DNA from: Armigeres subalbatus
Taxonomy: Eukaryota; Arthropoda; Insecta; Diptera; Culicidae
Direction of reading: 5' to 3'
Length of the DNA stretch: 64,000 nt
Assembly: GCF_024139115.2 (NCBI RefSeq)
Contig: NW_026942720.1
Span: forward strand, 49,620 to 113,619
The position numbers and the translations under genes were made by a program. The first letter of the stretch is position 1, and every line of letters begins with the position of its first letter. This document shows, one piece after another, positions 21,625 through 32,244 of this stretch. A model generated the notes under the pieces. The model was not told the origin of the DNA, did no database searches, and saw nothing but the letters and a program-made list of their open reading frames with translations.

Positions 21625-23100
21625 TTGCTGTTTTACGGTTTTACTTAGTTGGGCCAATTGCGAACCAGATGGCGATGGTGAGCAAATTTCAAACTCGAAC
21701 AAATCCGATGCGCACCACGAGCGATCGATTAGCCAACAAATGATTGTTAAAATTGATCAGTAAATTAATGAACGATGAGAATTGCACTAGTGTTATATTT
21801 GTTTGTCTGTGGTTTTAGATTGTAAAAAGAAGGGTTATTCAAATGTACAACATTTTTGCTGTTTTTTTAGATAGTTTAAATCTAATAAGAAGGTTAGATC
21901 AGTAAAAGTGAAAGAGTGGTTTTTTTGGAATGGAAAAAAAAACATAAGACTACACAGCAAATAAAAATGTAATGTCCATCGACGTAATCAAAACGATTCA
22001 CTAAAAAAAAAAACCTATGTAAACAAAAATTTAATATGCAAAATAACATTGTTTCAATGTAATCCTACATCGCTCTTCAAATTACACAAAACCTAAATCA
22101 TCATTACACATTACATATTTCTTATGGAATATTAAATGCAGATATTAGTTAAAATTACATCGCATCAAATGCAACCCATTAATTGAATATGGTTTGTGTT
22201 AATATCACACAGAATTGATGTAATTTTGCAATCATTGGAAATTAATTTTAAATCTCGCAACCCTGTTCAGACTGACACTTGCACGGTTTCATCAGGCGAG
22301 GCGCCATGTTTATTTTTCGCTCGAAAGAACTTTTTTTTCTCAATTTGCGGGTTAAATAAATTAACAAGTTAAACAAGTTAAATTAAGTAATAATAAGTAA
22401 TATGATAAGTAGTAATAGTAACAACTCCTTGAAGATTTTACCCTGAGTAATCGTACTTGAGCTGCTCCGGATGTTAGTTTGTTCTCGGTATGATTCCTCG
22501 CAAGAACGGTTCTCTGGGTTCTCTGCCAGCAAAACAGAAAGCGTCACCGTTGCCGGTAGCGCATTCATTGGCATTGGTGTTTATTCCTTGGTTTATTCCG
22601 TATATTCATATATTTTGGTAGGTTTTTATTTCATATTTTATAATACAGCTAATTTATATAATCTAATATTTTACAGGTTCGGCCAGGAACGACTCACGAC
22701 AACTTTGAAACGACCATCGGACTTGCCGTCGGAACATCGGATAAGGCAACCTGAACATACAGCAAGGACTCGCTCCACAACAATAATTAACCGGGATCGT
22801 AGTACAGATCAGTTCAGCAGGAATCACTCCTAATCAAAATCGCATTGACTCCGTCTCCTTGATGGAAAGGATTCTCGAAAACTGTCAACGGAGAAATTTA
22901 GTCCGCGCAACTAGCTATGTTTGGGAAATAACGTAAGTACTGGCAATAATCCGGATTGAAGGTGTAAAGTCTATTTGCTCCAGTCTGTCGCCTAGTGCAC
23001 ACAACTTGCGTGGTCGGCAGACGGCACGAGAAAAAGGCCCACTTCGTATCTGATCTGGAAAAGGTTTTCTAAACGTATTCGAAGACATTAATACAAGAAG
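21625..23100. other. AT-rich unassigned region with possible exon-like pieces
   Basis: Bases 21,950-22,260 are AT-rich with repeated ATGTAAT/ATTACAT words and may be an old MITE. Bases 22,471-22,833 form an open frame containing a GTAGGT / TTTACAG pair (22,619-22,676) that could be an intron, but no domain is recognised. Confidence 0.35.
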
Positions 23101-23118
23101 AATTTCAGCCCTGAACTC

Positions 23119-23209
23119 AATGGAAAGGGCCGGCCACGGTAACGGCAGAATTTGATAGAAAGTCCATATATTTTCTCTCAAATTTTGCCGTTACCGCCGC
23201 TGTTCCATT
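23119..23209. repeat. Short palindromic repeat
   Basis: CGGTAACGGCAGAATTTGA at 23,137 onward mirrors TCAAATTTTGCCGTTACCG, ending at 23,195. A diverged relative (CCATATATTTTCTGTCAAAT) lies near 60,255-60,310. Confidence 0.55.
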
Positions 23210-23504
23210 CGATTGCGTTTGGGGCTTTCTTTAGGAGGCCACGTTACGTATCTCGTATCTCTCTTATGTATATGTACATACAACAGTTTCGAGTAAAGAT
23301 GCTCAATGCCCAGGGATTGTTTTGTGAGTAAAAGACATTAGAAACCCTATGATTTTAGCCCTAAGTTTTATTTACGGATTTCAATGGGAATCCTTCAAAG
23401 ACAACGGCACAAATACGCCTCTATAGATATGCCGACAGGAAGCTTCTAGATATTCCGACGGAAATCCTTTACGTATTCTCACTGTACTTTGTGTGAATCT
23501 TTTG

Positions 23505-23940
23505 CGATTTCATTTTCATTTATTCAGCTCACATCAAAACAGATAACAGTATCAACAATTTGATGCTACAATACACGGTTCGAGGTCGCTTCTCTCCATC
23601 CTCGAATGCGCCCCACGCTCGCCATGTGCCTGGTCAGCCCACCTCGCTCGCTGCGCTCCACGCCGTCTTATAACCTGCCAGATCGGAAGCGAACACCATC
23701 TTTGCAGGGTTGATGCGCGGCATTCTTGCAACATGCCCTGCCCATCGTACCCTTCCGGCTTAAGTTACCTTCTGGATAGCTCGTGGTTAATCCTTCGCCG
23801 TCATACACCGTCTTCTTGTACACCCCCAAAGATTGTTCTAAGCGCCCATCTCTCGAATATTCCGAGTGACTGTAAGTCCTCCTCGAGCATGGTCCAAGTT
23901 GCATGTCCGTAGAGGACTACGACCGGTCTTATAAGGGGCT
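23505..23940 (-). mobile_element. 5'-truncated RTE-D-type LINE fragment (3' end)
   Basis: On the minus strand this matches the last 430 bases of RTE copy D (43,070-43,520): CTCTACGGACATGCAACTTGG, GGGCAGGGCATGTTGCAAG, GGATGGAGAGAAGCGACCTC. Only the C-terminal coding part and 3' tail are present. 5' truncation is normal for LINE insertion. Confidence 0.85.
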
Positions 23941-24055
23941 TTCCATATACCACGTGAACAGGTTCTGGTCAGTTTTAGATACCCCGTCCCCCCGCGTGGA
24001 CTATTGCTCATAATTTAAAAAAAAAATTATGATCCATAAACATTTGCCATGTTGA

Positions 24056-27000
24056 ACAACAGGAACGAAAGTCAATCACCTTGTCTTAGTCTCCGGCGCG
24101 ATTCAAAAACGTCCCCTATAGTTCTTCCGGTAATTCCCCTGGACATTCCTTCGGAAGTACTTCCAGAAAAAATTCCGGAAGTTTCTCCAGAAAATCCTTC
24201 GAAAAGTCCTCCAGAAATTTTTGCGGTCTATTCAGAAATTTCTCCGGAAGTCTCTTTTTTCTTTTTCTTCGGAAGTTCCTTTTTTTTAAACTTTAATAAT
24301 GTGTTCCGGAAGTTCCTTTAAGAATTCCTTGGAAGTCCCTTCAAGAATTTCTTCGGGGTTTCTCCAGATTTTCCTTCAAAATTACCTCCAAAAAATCCTC
24401 CGGAAGATCCTCCAGAAATTTCACCGAAAGCTCATCTAGAAATACCTCCGGACGTTCTTCCGTAAATTCCACCTGGAATTCCTCCCGAAATCTCTTCGGA
24501 AGTTCCTCCAGAAGCTCCTCCAGGATTTCCTCCGGAAGTTCCTCCAGGAACTCACTTTAATAAAGATCAAAAAAGAATCCTTCTGAGATTCCAAATAAAA
24601 TCTTTCTGAAAATTCAAATGGAAGGCTCCTGGGACTCCTCCTTCCCTTTCTAGAATTCCAAATCGGATTATTCTGTGATTTCAAATAGAAGGTTCCTGGG
24701 ATTCTTTGTGGAATCGTCGATTTTGAACGGAAGCCTCCTGGGATTTCAAATCGAATCCTGCTGGAGCTTCTAAATGAAATCTTTATGCGATTTAAAATGA
24801 AACTCCTGGGGTTCTAAATGGAATCATTTTGGGATTCCAAATAGATTTCTTCTCGGATTTCAAATGGGAGGTTCCTGGGATTCTAAATGGAATCATAAAT
24901 TCCGAATGGTATCCAGAGATTTCGAATATAATACTCATGCATTTCCAGATCCTGGGATTCAAAACCGAAAATCGTTCAAGAATTCCTCCGGAAGTTCCTC
25001 CATGAATTCCTCAAGCTGTTCTTTCAGGAATTCTTCTGGAAGTTTCACAGGAGTTCTTCGGAAGTTCCTCCAGGAATTCCTCCGGAAGTTCCTCCAGGAA
25101 TTCCTCCGGAAGTTCCTCCAGGAATTCCTCCGGAAGTTCCTCCAGGAATTCCTCCGGAAGTTCCTCCAGGAATTCCTCCGGAAGTTCCTCCAGGAATTCC
25201 TCCGGAAGTTCCTCCAGGAATTCCTCCGGAAGTTCCTCCAGGAATTCCTCCGGAAGCTCCTCCTGGAATTCCACCGGAGGTTCTTCCTGGGAATTCTCCG
25301 AAGAATCCTCCAGAATTCCTCCGAAAGTTCCTTCAGAACTCCTCCGAAAGTTCCTCCAGGAATTCCTCCGAGTTCCTCCAGGAATTCCTCCGGAAGTTCC
25401 TCAGGAATTCCTCGGAAGTTCCTCCAGGAATTCCTGGGAAGTTCCTCCGGGAATTCCTCTGAAGTTCCTCCGGGAATTCCTGATGAACTTCCAGAGGAAT
25501 TCCTGGAGGAGCCTCCAGAGGAATTCCTGGAGGAACTTCCTCTGGGAATTCCTGAGGAACTTCCGGAGGAATTCCTGGAGGAACTTCCGGAGGAATTCCT
25601 GAACTGGAGGAATTCCTGAGAATTCCTGGAGGAATTCCTGGAGGAGATTCCGGAGGAATTCCTGTAGGAACTCTGGAGGAATTCCTGGAGGAACTTCCGG
25701 AGGAATTCCTGGAGGAACTTTCGGAGGAATTCCTGGAGGAACTTCCGGAGGAATTCCTGGAGGGACTTCCGGAGGAATTCCTAGAGGAACTTCCGGAGGA
25801 ATTCCTGGAGGAACCTCCGTAAGAATTCCTGGAGGAACTTCCGGAGGGTTTCCTGGAGGAACTTCCGGAGGAATTCCTGGAGGAACTTCCGGAGGAATTC
25901 CTGGAGGAACTTCCGGAGGAATTCCTGGAGGAACTTCCGGAGGAATTCCTGGAGGAACTTCCGGAGGAATTCTTGGACGAACTTCCGGAGGAATTCCTGG
26001 AGGAACTTCCGGGGAGATTCCTGGAGGAACTTCCGGAAGAATTCAAGGAGGAGCTTCGGTAAGAATTCCAGGGGGAGCTTCGGGAAGAATTTCAGAGGGA
26101 ACTTCGGGGGAGAATTCCAGGAGGAACTTCGGGGGAGAATTCCAGGAGGAACCTCCAGAGGAATTCCTAAAGAATTTCTTAAGGAATTCCTGGAGAACGT
26201 CCGAAGGAACTCCTGATGAACACCTGAGGAACTTCCGAAAGAATTCCTGGAGGAACTTTTTGAGGAGCTTCCGGAGGAATTCCTGGGAGAACTTCAAAAG
26301 GAATTTCTGGGGAAACTTCCAGAGGATGTCCTGGAGGAATTCCTGAAGGAATTTCAGGATGAATCCCTGAAGGAAGTTTCGGAGGAATCCCTGAAGGAAC
26401 TTCCAGAGAAACTCCTGGAGGAACTTCCTGAGGAATTCCTGTAGGAACTATTTGAGGAATCTCTGGAAAAATTTCCGGAGAAATTTCCAGAGGAACTTCC
26501 AGAGGTACTCCTTGATGAACGTCCGGAGGAACTTCCGGAGGGATTCCTGGAGGAATTTCTGGAGGAGCTTCCGGTGGGATTCCTGGAGGAACTCTTTGAG
26601 ATTCCTGGGGGAACCTCCTGAGTAATTCCTGGAGGAACTTCCGGAGAACTCCTGTGAAACTTCCAGAAGAATTCCTGAAAGAACAGCTTGAGGAATTCAT
26701 GGAGGAACTTTCGGATGAATTCTTGAAGGATTTTCGGTTTTGAATCCCAGGATCTGGAAATGCATGAGTATTATATTCGAAATCTCTGGTTACCATTCGG
26801 AATTTATGATTCCATTTAGAATCCCAGGGACCTTCCATTTGAAATCCGAGAAGAAATCTATTTGGAATCCCAAAATGATTCCATTTAGAACCCCAGGAGT
26901 TTCATTATAAATCGCATAAAGATTTCATTTAGAAGCTCCAGCAGGATTCGATTTGAAATCCCAGGAGACTTCCGTTCAAAATCGACGATTCCACAAAGAA

Positions 27001-28350
27001 TCCCAGGAACCTTCTATTTGAAATCACAGAATAATTCGATTTGGAATTCTAGAAAAATTCTAGAAAATTCTTTTTTGATCTTTATTAAAGTGATTTTTCA
27101 ACATTTAAAGAGTTCAGTTCAGTTCATCACGGGAATCCTTTCGGTATTCCGACGGGAATTCTTTCAGGATTCCGACGGGAATCCTTTCAGAATTCCGACG
27201 GAATACTTTTGGAATTCCGACCGGAATCCTTTTGGGATTTCCGAAAGAAACCTTTTGAGATTGCCGAATGAAAACCTTTTGGGATTCCAGAACGATCTCG
27301 AAAGATCTAAGGAACCCCAAAAGGATACCAAAAGGAATTCCAAACAGATTTTCCCGGGAATCCCAGAAGGATTTCCCAATGAATCTCGAAAAGATTATCA
27401 AAGGAATCCCAGAAGGAATTCTTTCAGGATTCCCAGAAGGATCCCCTCACAAATTCCAGAAGGATTCTCTCATGAATCTCAGAAGGAATCGCGTAGCAAT
27501 CTTAGAAGTATACTCTCTGCATTCTCTCAGGAATCCCAGAAGGATTTCCTCAGGGATTCCGGAAGTATACCCTCATCATTCCCAGAAAGATCCTCTCAGG
27601 AATCATAGAAGGATGTTCTCAGTAATCCCAGAAGGATTTCCTCAGGATTCTCGAAAAGATTATCTAAAGCATCCCAGAAGGATTTTTCAGGAATCTCAGA
27701 AAGAATCGCGTAGGAATGTTAGGAGTATACTCTCTGGATGCCCCCAGGAATCCCAGAAGGATTTCCTCAAAAATCTTGAAAAGATTATCAAAGCAATCCC
27801 AGAAGTATTTTCTCACGAATTCCAGAAGGATTTTCTCAGGATTCCCAGAAGGATTTCCTCAGGAACCCTAGAAAGAAACCCTTCGGATTCTTATGAAGAT
27901 TCCGTTCAAAATCCCAGATAGTTCCAAGATTTAAAAAAATCGCTTCAGAAGTTCAGAGATTCATTGATCCAGAAACGATTCCATTCCGAAATCCAAGAGA
28001 ATTTATTCCGGAAAACCTGTAATCCTGTAAGCTTTCCTTCGTATTCAATGGATTTCCTTCAGAATCTAAAAAATTCTCTTCGGAACTACAATTCAATAAT
28101 TAATCTTACCAGATTACAGATAGAATTTCTTCCGGATTTCATGAAGATTTGTTTCATTCCCATGTTGGTTCCATTCGGAATCTAACAAGTACAAACGTAG
28201 TTTACTCTAGGAGGTTTCGCATTGAAATACCAAAAATTCATTTGAAATTACAGAATTTCTTACAGATTCTATGGATTTTCTTTTCGAATTTCATAGACTC
28301 CCATCGGAATTTCAAAAGGATTTCATTCATATATGTGTTCTCTGAATGAA
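24056..28350. repeat. Large degenerate minisatellite tract (GAATTCC/GGAAGTTCC units)
   Basis: About 4.3 kb is built from related words: GGAATTCCTCCGGAAGTTCC, GGAATCCCAGAAGGATTTCC and TCCGACGGGAATCCTTTC. Units are about 24 bp in the best-kept core and more diverged outward. Long frames rich in [16 protein letters not shown] or SGSSSRNS follow from the 24-bp (8-codon) period and are not genes. Confidence 0.9.
24556..27095. repeat. 2.5-kb minisatellite palindrome
   Basis: Sequence at 24,552-25,066 returns inverted at 26,637-27,094: TAATAAAGATCAAAAAAGAA against TTCTTTTTTGATCTTTATTA; ATAATACTCATGCATTTCCA against TGGAAATGCATGAGTATTAT. The symmetry centre is near 25.85 kb. Inside, plus-oriented 24-bp units GAATTCCTCCGGAAGTTCCT fill 25,060-25,480 and inverted units fill 25,483-26,060. 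The arms differ in unit number. Confidence 0.88.
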
Positions 28351-29206
28351 ACTAAAAACAACGTAAGCGCCTAAAGAAGTATACCTAATCACCTCGGGAC
28401 ATGGCTCCTACTGGATCCACATTTTTCTATACCAATACCTTTGTCGGTCATCTGCATAGAACTGCTAAACATTTTTGACTCATTATTTTCAGCGGTTTTG
28501 AAGCGCCTACGGATGCAGAAGCCTTCCGTGCTATATTGCTCAATATCACTCCGGCGAAGGTATAATCCAGTGTATGAGCTACCATTGGCCTGCAGATCGA
28601 TACTGGAACCACCTGGAAGCTAGATTCCGAATAATTCATGAAATGCAGTCTGTGAATAAACAACCTGTTTCCGGCGTGGCATGCAACTTATACGGACGGC
28701 AACGGGATTAATGGCAAATCCTCTTTGCAGATCTGCGTCAAGATACCGATGTATTGGACATTTATATATAGATTATAATAAATGTATTAAGTTTACAAAT
28801 CCCCAAAAAACTAGATTAAAAATTATTGAAGGAAACCACAAAAAAAAATTCTTGAAACGAATGCTACGTACGTCGCACTATTTTACGTTCTTTCATTTTA
28901 CGTCACTTCGATTACATCGAATAATTTTTACATCGGGAAAAATCACATCGATTATGTTTATTACACAGCAAGCTCTTGAGTACATCGCCCAGTGTAATAT
29001 TCAACAATCGATGGAATCGACGGGTTGCAGCGATTTCGATGTAATATTCAACAAATTTTTTTGCTGTGTAGTTTTTGCAGAATCAAATTATTTTATTGAT
29101 AGAATTCTTATTAAGAATTACTTTCGGAATCCCTAAAAGAATCCATTCGGACTCCCTTTAGAATTCTATTCGGAATCCTTTTATTGTCGTCGGTAATTTC
29201 GGTAAT
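28351..29206. other. Unassigned repeat-rich sequence
   Basis: Bases 28,490-28,660 have open frames on both strands without recognised domains. Around 28,970-29,070 an ACACAGCAA / TTGCTGTGT pair bounds about 100 bp and may be a small MITE. Confidence 0.35.
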
Positions 29207-29428
29207 GGGGCTTTCCTTAGCCGTGCGGTAAGATGCATGAAAGTGACTGGATACGATTCCCGATCCGGTCTAGGAAATTTTAGGGTTAGTAATTTTTTGG
29301 CTTCCCTTGGCATAAAAGTATCATCGTGTTAGCCTCATGATATACCAATGCAAAAATGATAGTTTGGCTTAGAAACATCGCATTGATAACTGTGGAAGCT
29401 CACGAAGCTGCAAGGCGGCAATGTCGGT
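29207..29428 (+). mobile_element. Feilai-like SINE, 3'-truncated
   Basis: The order of landmarks fits Feilai: GCCGTGCGGTAAGATGC, a box-B-like GATACGATTCCC, CCGGTCTAGGAAATTTTAGG, CATAAAAGTATCATCGTGTT, AGCCTCATGATATACCAATG and ATAACTGTGGAAGCTC. The body stops near 29,428, where the SAC3 pseudogene begins. Confidence 0.8.
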
Positions 29429-29429
29429 T

Positions 29430-31660
29430 AGGTGCTCCAATGACAAGCTAGCCGGTGCCTGATACGTGTAGGTCATCAACACAGCTTCCAAGGCACGTGC
29501 ATGCATTTGAATAAAGTCCGTACCGTAACAGAATACAAGCATTCTCGAACCAAGCGGATGAACCTGGCGTAGTCATTACTTCCACCTGCAAAATAGACTA
29601 GCATCGTGAATCGATTCTCCTTCGAATGTGAATGCTTGACACATCAACTTTACCGTTCACAGTAAGTTAGTATTGTTAAAATTCAGCAGCACCACATAAG
29701 CCCGGAGTTCAACTTCATTCGGACAATGGATCCCTTTCAGCCCAGGTCATGATATAGGTACTTTAATGACTGCAGACACTTTTTACAATTTTTCCGTTTT
29801 ATTTTTATGATCAATCAACGGATATGAAATCTTACAATTGCTCTACCAATCGCACCACGCGAATCGAGCACAACTCTTGCTGTGTTGTATCATCTCGAAT
29901 GCCGCGCATCCTGTTCTAAACAACTTGGAACAGCCTGGAACCAATCGTTCAAATTTTCGTCTCCGTCCATAAATCCACATTTATTCCTTCAACAGCAAAT
30001 AACTTATCGACAGCTACTCGATCGCTAACGGAGCCTTCTTATCTGCTGAACTATTCGTGTACTGTTAAATCGCTTTTCGTGATCCATTTGTTGCGGCTTC
30101 GTATGACGTCTGTTGAAACATACACACTCTCCTATAATGTACCCTTTCCGGACGCATGTTTTCGCACGTTCCTTGGTTACTTCTGGTCTTCCGGATATTC
30201 GAGGTTCGGCCGTGAATCGAACTTACTTATCCGGTGAATCAAGCGATGGAAATCGCTTCTCCTACGTCAATGTCGAATTAGAGTTTTACTTGAAGCGCTT
30301 TCGGATTGCCTAACCTGGGAGGGCTTCTCTCATTGCCATCACCATCGGCATCCTCATTGGCCTCATCACCGATTGAGGGCTCAGAAAATATCCCGTTTTC
30401 TTCGGACAATTCAATTGCTGAAATTAAGATACAGTGAACGTTCGCTAATTGGGGTTTTTATAGTTGGGGCGCTTTTTAGTTGGGGGTTCGCTAATTGGGG
30501 CGAAACCCAATTAAAAAGCAGTCAAACGTCAGAATGTGATGTCAAAAACGCGTTGACGTTTTGTTTCCGTGTTTGGCGGGATCGATATTTTCTGGCGCGT
30601 AAAATTTTCCTTTGTTGAACGCAAAAAGTAAACAACATTGACGCTTGTCAAAACGCCCCTATTAGCGAACGGCATTCGCTAGTTGGGGTGAGGTCGTGCC
30701 TTAATTAGCGAACGATCACTGTAGGTACATGCATTAAAAAATATTATTCAATTTCGAAACGGTTATAATTTTATCTGCAATTATTTCAGTTTTAACATAT
30801 TTAAAAGCATAGCTTGTGTTCAAAAGGTTAGTGCATATTAAAAAGTTCCATTGTGATTGAAAAAAAGAACTTACATTGCTGCTGATGGACCTGATCCGCA
30901 AACTGCTCAGTCCTCCGCTCATAATATCCTTCTCCTGCTGCTCGTCCATCCAGTATAGATTAAACTTGACATCACTGAACAGTTTTTCCCTTGCCAGGCT
31001 TGCTTCCGACAATTTCTGGGTTAAGGATTGCTCCGTGAAATAGTATTGCTCTCCGTACAAGCCAGAGCTTTATTCAAACTCGAATCGAAAACATTTTCGT
31101 CCAATTGATCGTTCTTTCCGTTTGCGTTGAACAACTAGACATCCCGTCAAGATTTTTAGAATCCATGTCGTTAATTATGATCTTCCTTGAAAAGCCGGAT
31201 TTAACTAAGTGAAGAATTAATCAACACAAGCGAGTCTGAAAAAGTGTTTTATTATTATTTCCTCAGCTATTAATCGAAAACTTTCCTATTATTTTACGAG
31301 TTGTAGTTTGTCTCCGGAAATAGTAAGTACGCGTTCTTGCAATCGATACTCACCTTTTGGGTAAAATTCAACAGCTTCTTTTCAAGCATATTTAGCATCA
31401 TATCTTGATCCGGAGAGTCGCTGTTTCATTGTTTCTCCAATTCGTCACACACTTTCCCAATTTTTTCACTTAACTTGCGAACTTCTATGATCATGGGGGG
31501 CATCCGACGTCCGGGCCACTGGATTATCCTCCGCTACGTAATTTGAATCGTCGCCACCGTCTGCTTTAAACTTGGAATTCTCCGTGACCTTGTTATTGCT
31601 ACTTTCCCAAAGAGGCATTCTTACGCAGCTGTCGCCTGCGTTTGCTGCTTCCACGGGAAG
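29430..31660 (-). pseudogene. SAC3/GANP-domain pseudogene (Xmas-2-like)
   Basis: SAC3/GANP proteins (Drosophila Xmas-2, vertebrate GANP) are scaffolds of the TREX-2 mRNA-export complex at the nuclear pore. Minus-strand frames in order: a coiled-coil-like piece KKLLNFTQK before a GTGAGT donor (31,355); EQYYFTEQSLTQKLSEASLA and FNLYWMDEQQEKDIMSGGL (31,060-30,885) ending at a GTAAGT donor; an acidic exon after an acceptor near 30,417; then SAC3 motifs GTCENM, SSADKKAPLAIE, RGIRDDTTQQELCSIRVVRL, CPNEVELRAYVVLLNF and YARFIRLVREC. Frames change at least six times and several stops interrupt conserved motifs, so it is dead. Retained splice sites show a DNA-level duplicate, not a retrocopy. A pogo-like MITE sits in one intron. 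The copy stops abruptly at the SINE boundary. Confidence 0.8.
30432..30721. mobile_element. TA-flanked MITE (pogo/Tc-like ends)
   Basis: It begins CAGTGAACGTTCGCTAATT and ends AATTAGCGAACGATCACTG, flanked by TA at 30,430-30,431 and 30,722-30,723. CAGTG ends with TA duplication fit a Tc1/mariner/pogo-type element. It lies in an intron of the SAC3 pseudogene. Several GGGG-containing AATTGGGG words repeat inside. Confidence 0.85.
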
Positions 31661-32229
31661 GTGTTGGCGTTATGCCTATTTTGTTTTCGTCGGTGACCAT
31701 TCGGCTGGTGGTGGTGATGGAGCCGGTCTAGTGGAGCGCAATTATCGCCGAAAATGGCTTTGCTACAAGATTCGTACGAAGGATGAGAACGACAATGTTT
31801 TGCACGTCGGAATAGGAATCCTTAAAAGCGAGAAGCGGGAAGAAAACGGCTTTCAAATTTACTTACCGATGAAGGGGCACCTGTCCCGTCTCCGACGGAA
31901 CAAGAAAACACTATATTTTCCGGGATGAAATTTATTTTCACGTCGTGCAAACACTGTGCTCAATTTTTGACATTTCAATTGTAAATAAACATGATACAGA
32001 GTTGCCAGAAAAAGTATTTTAACGATGTTCTCACCACTATTAAGTGTTGCCAAATATGCTAAATCTCATAGGATCACCATCGTCTGGCAGGAATATTCAC
32101 CTCATAAAACAGACGATGTTGATATTTTGAAAAAATTGTAAGAAAATAACCGTTTCATAAAAACAGCTTATTTTATGCGCAATATTATGGCTGTTTAAGG
32201 GCAAAATACAAAACATAGGTGTTTGGTCG
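31661..32229. other. Possible 5' end of the SAC3 pseudogene and right flank of the insertion
   Basis: A plus-strand frame at 31,572-31,928 and minus-strand frames over the same bases show no domain. The stretch may hold the degraded first exons and promoter of the SAC3 duplicate. Confidence 0.3.
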
Positions 32230-32244
32230 GACGGGAAAGGTCTA

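Larger units (their letters stand above)
20291..32242. mobile_element. Putative 11.95-kb TA-flanked insertion splitting the I-clade LINE
   Basis: Outermost bases GACCTTTCCCGTC (20,291-20,303) and GACGGGAAAGGTC (32,230-32,242) are a perfect 13-bp inverted repeat, each next to TA. They sit exactly at the break in one endonuclease domain: left ends RRIDLS, right resumes RSIDLSICS. Inside are a spliced gene, a LINE fragment, a minisatellite palindrome, a SINE and a SAC3 pseudogene. A 13-15-bp match is only modest evidence in 64 kb; the exact position makes it credible. The alternatives are two separate I-clade copies, or successive insertions. Confidence 0.4.

Noticed and set aside
24864..26838. 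Long frames (up to 251 residues) of repeating [16 protein letters not shown] or SGSSSRNS
   Set aside because: The 24-bp repeat period is divisible by three, so open frames arise on both strands automatically; no start context, splice sites or domain.
27018..27921. Frames of 196 and 217 residues rich in RIPRRISS and QESQKD
   Set aside because: By-products of the diverged GGAATCCCAGAAGGATTTCC minisatellite.
31572..31928. 118-residue plus-strand frame
   Set aside because: Overlaps the upstream part of the SAC3 pseudogene locus; no domain or splice support.
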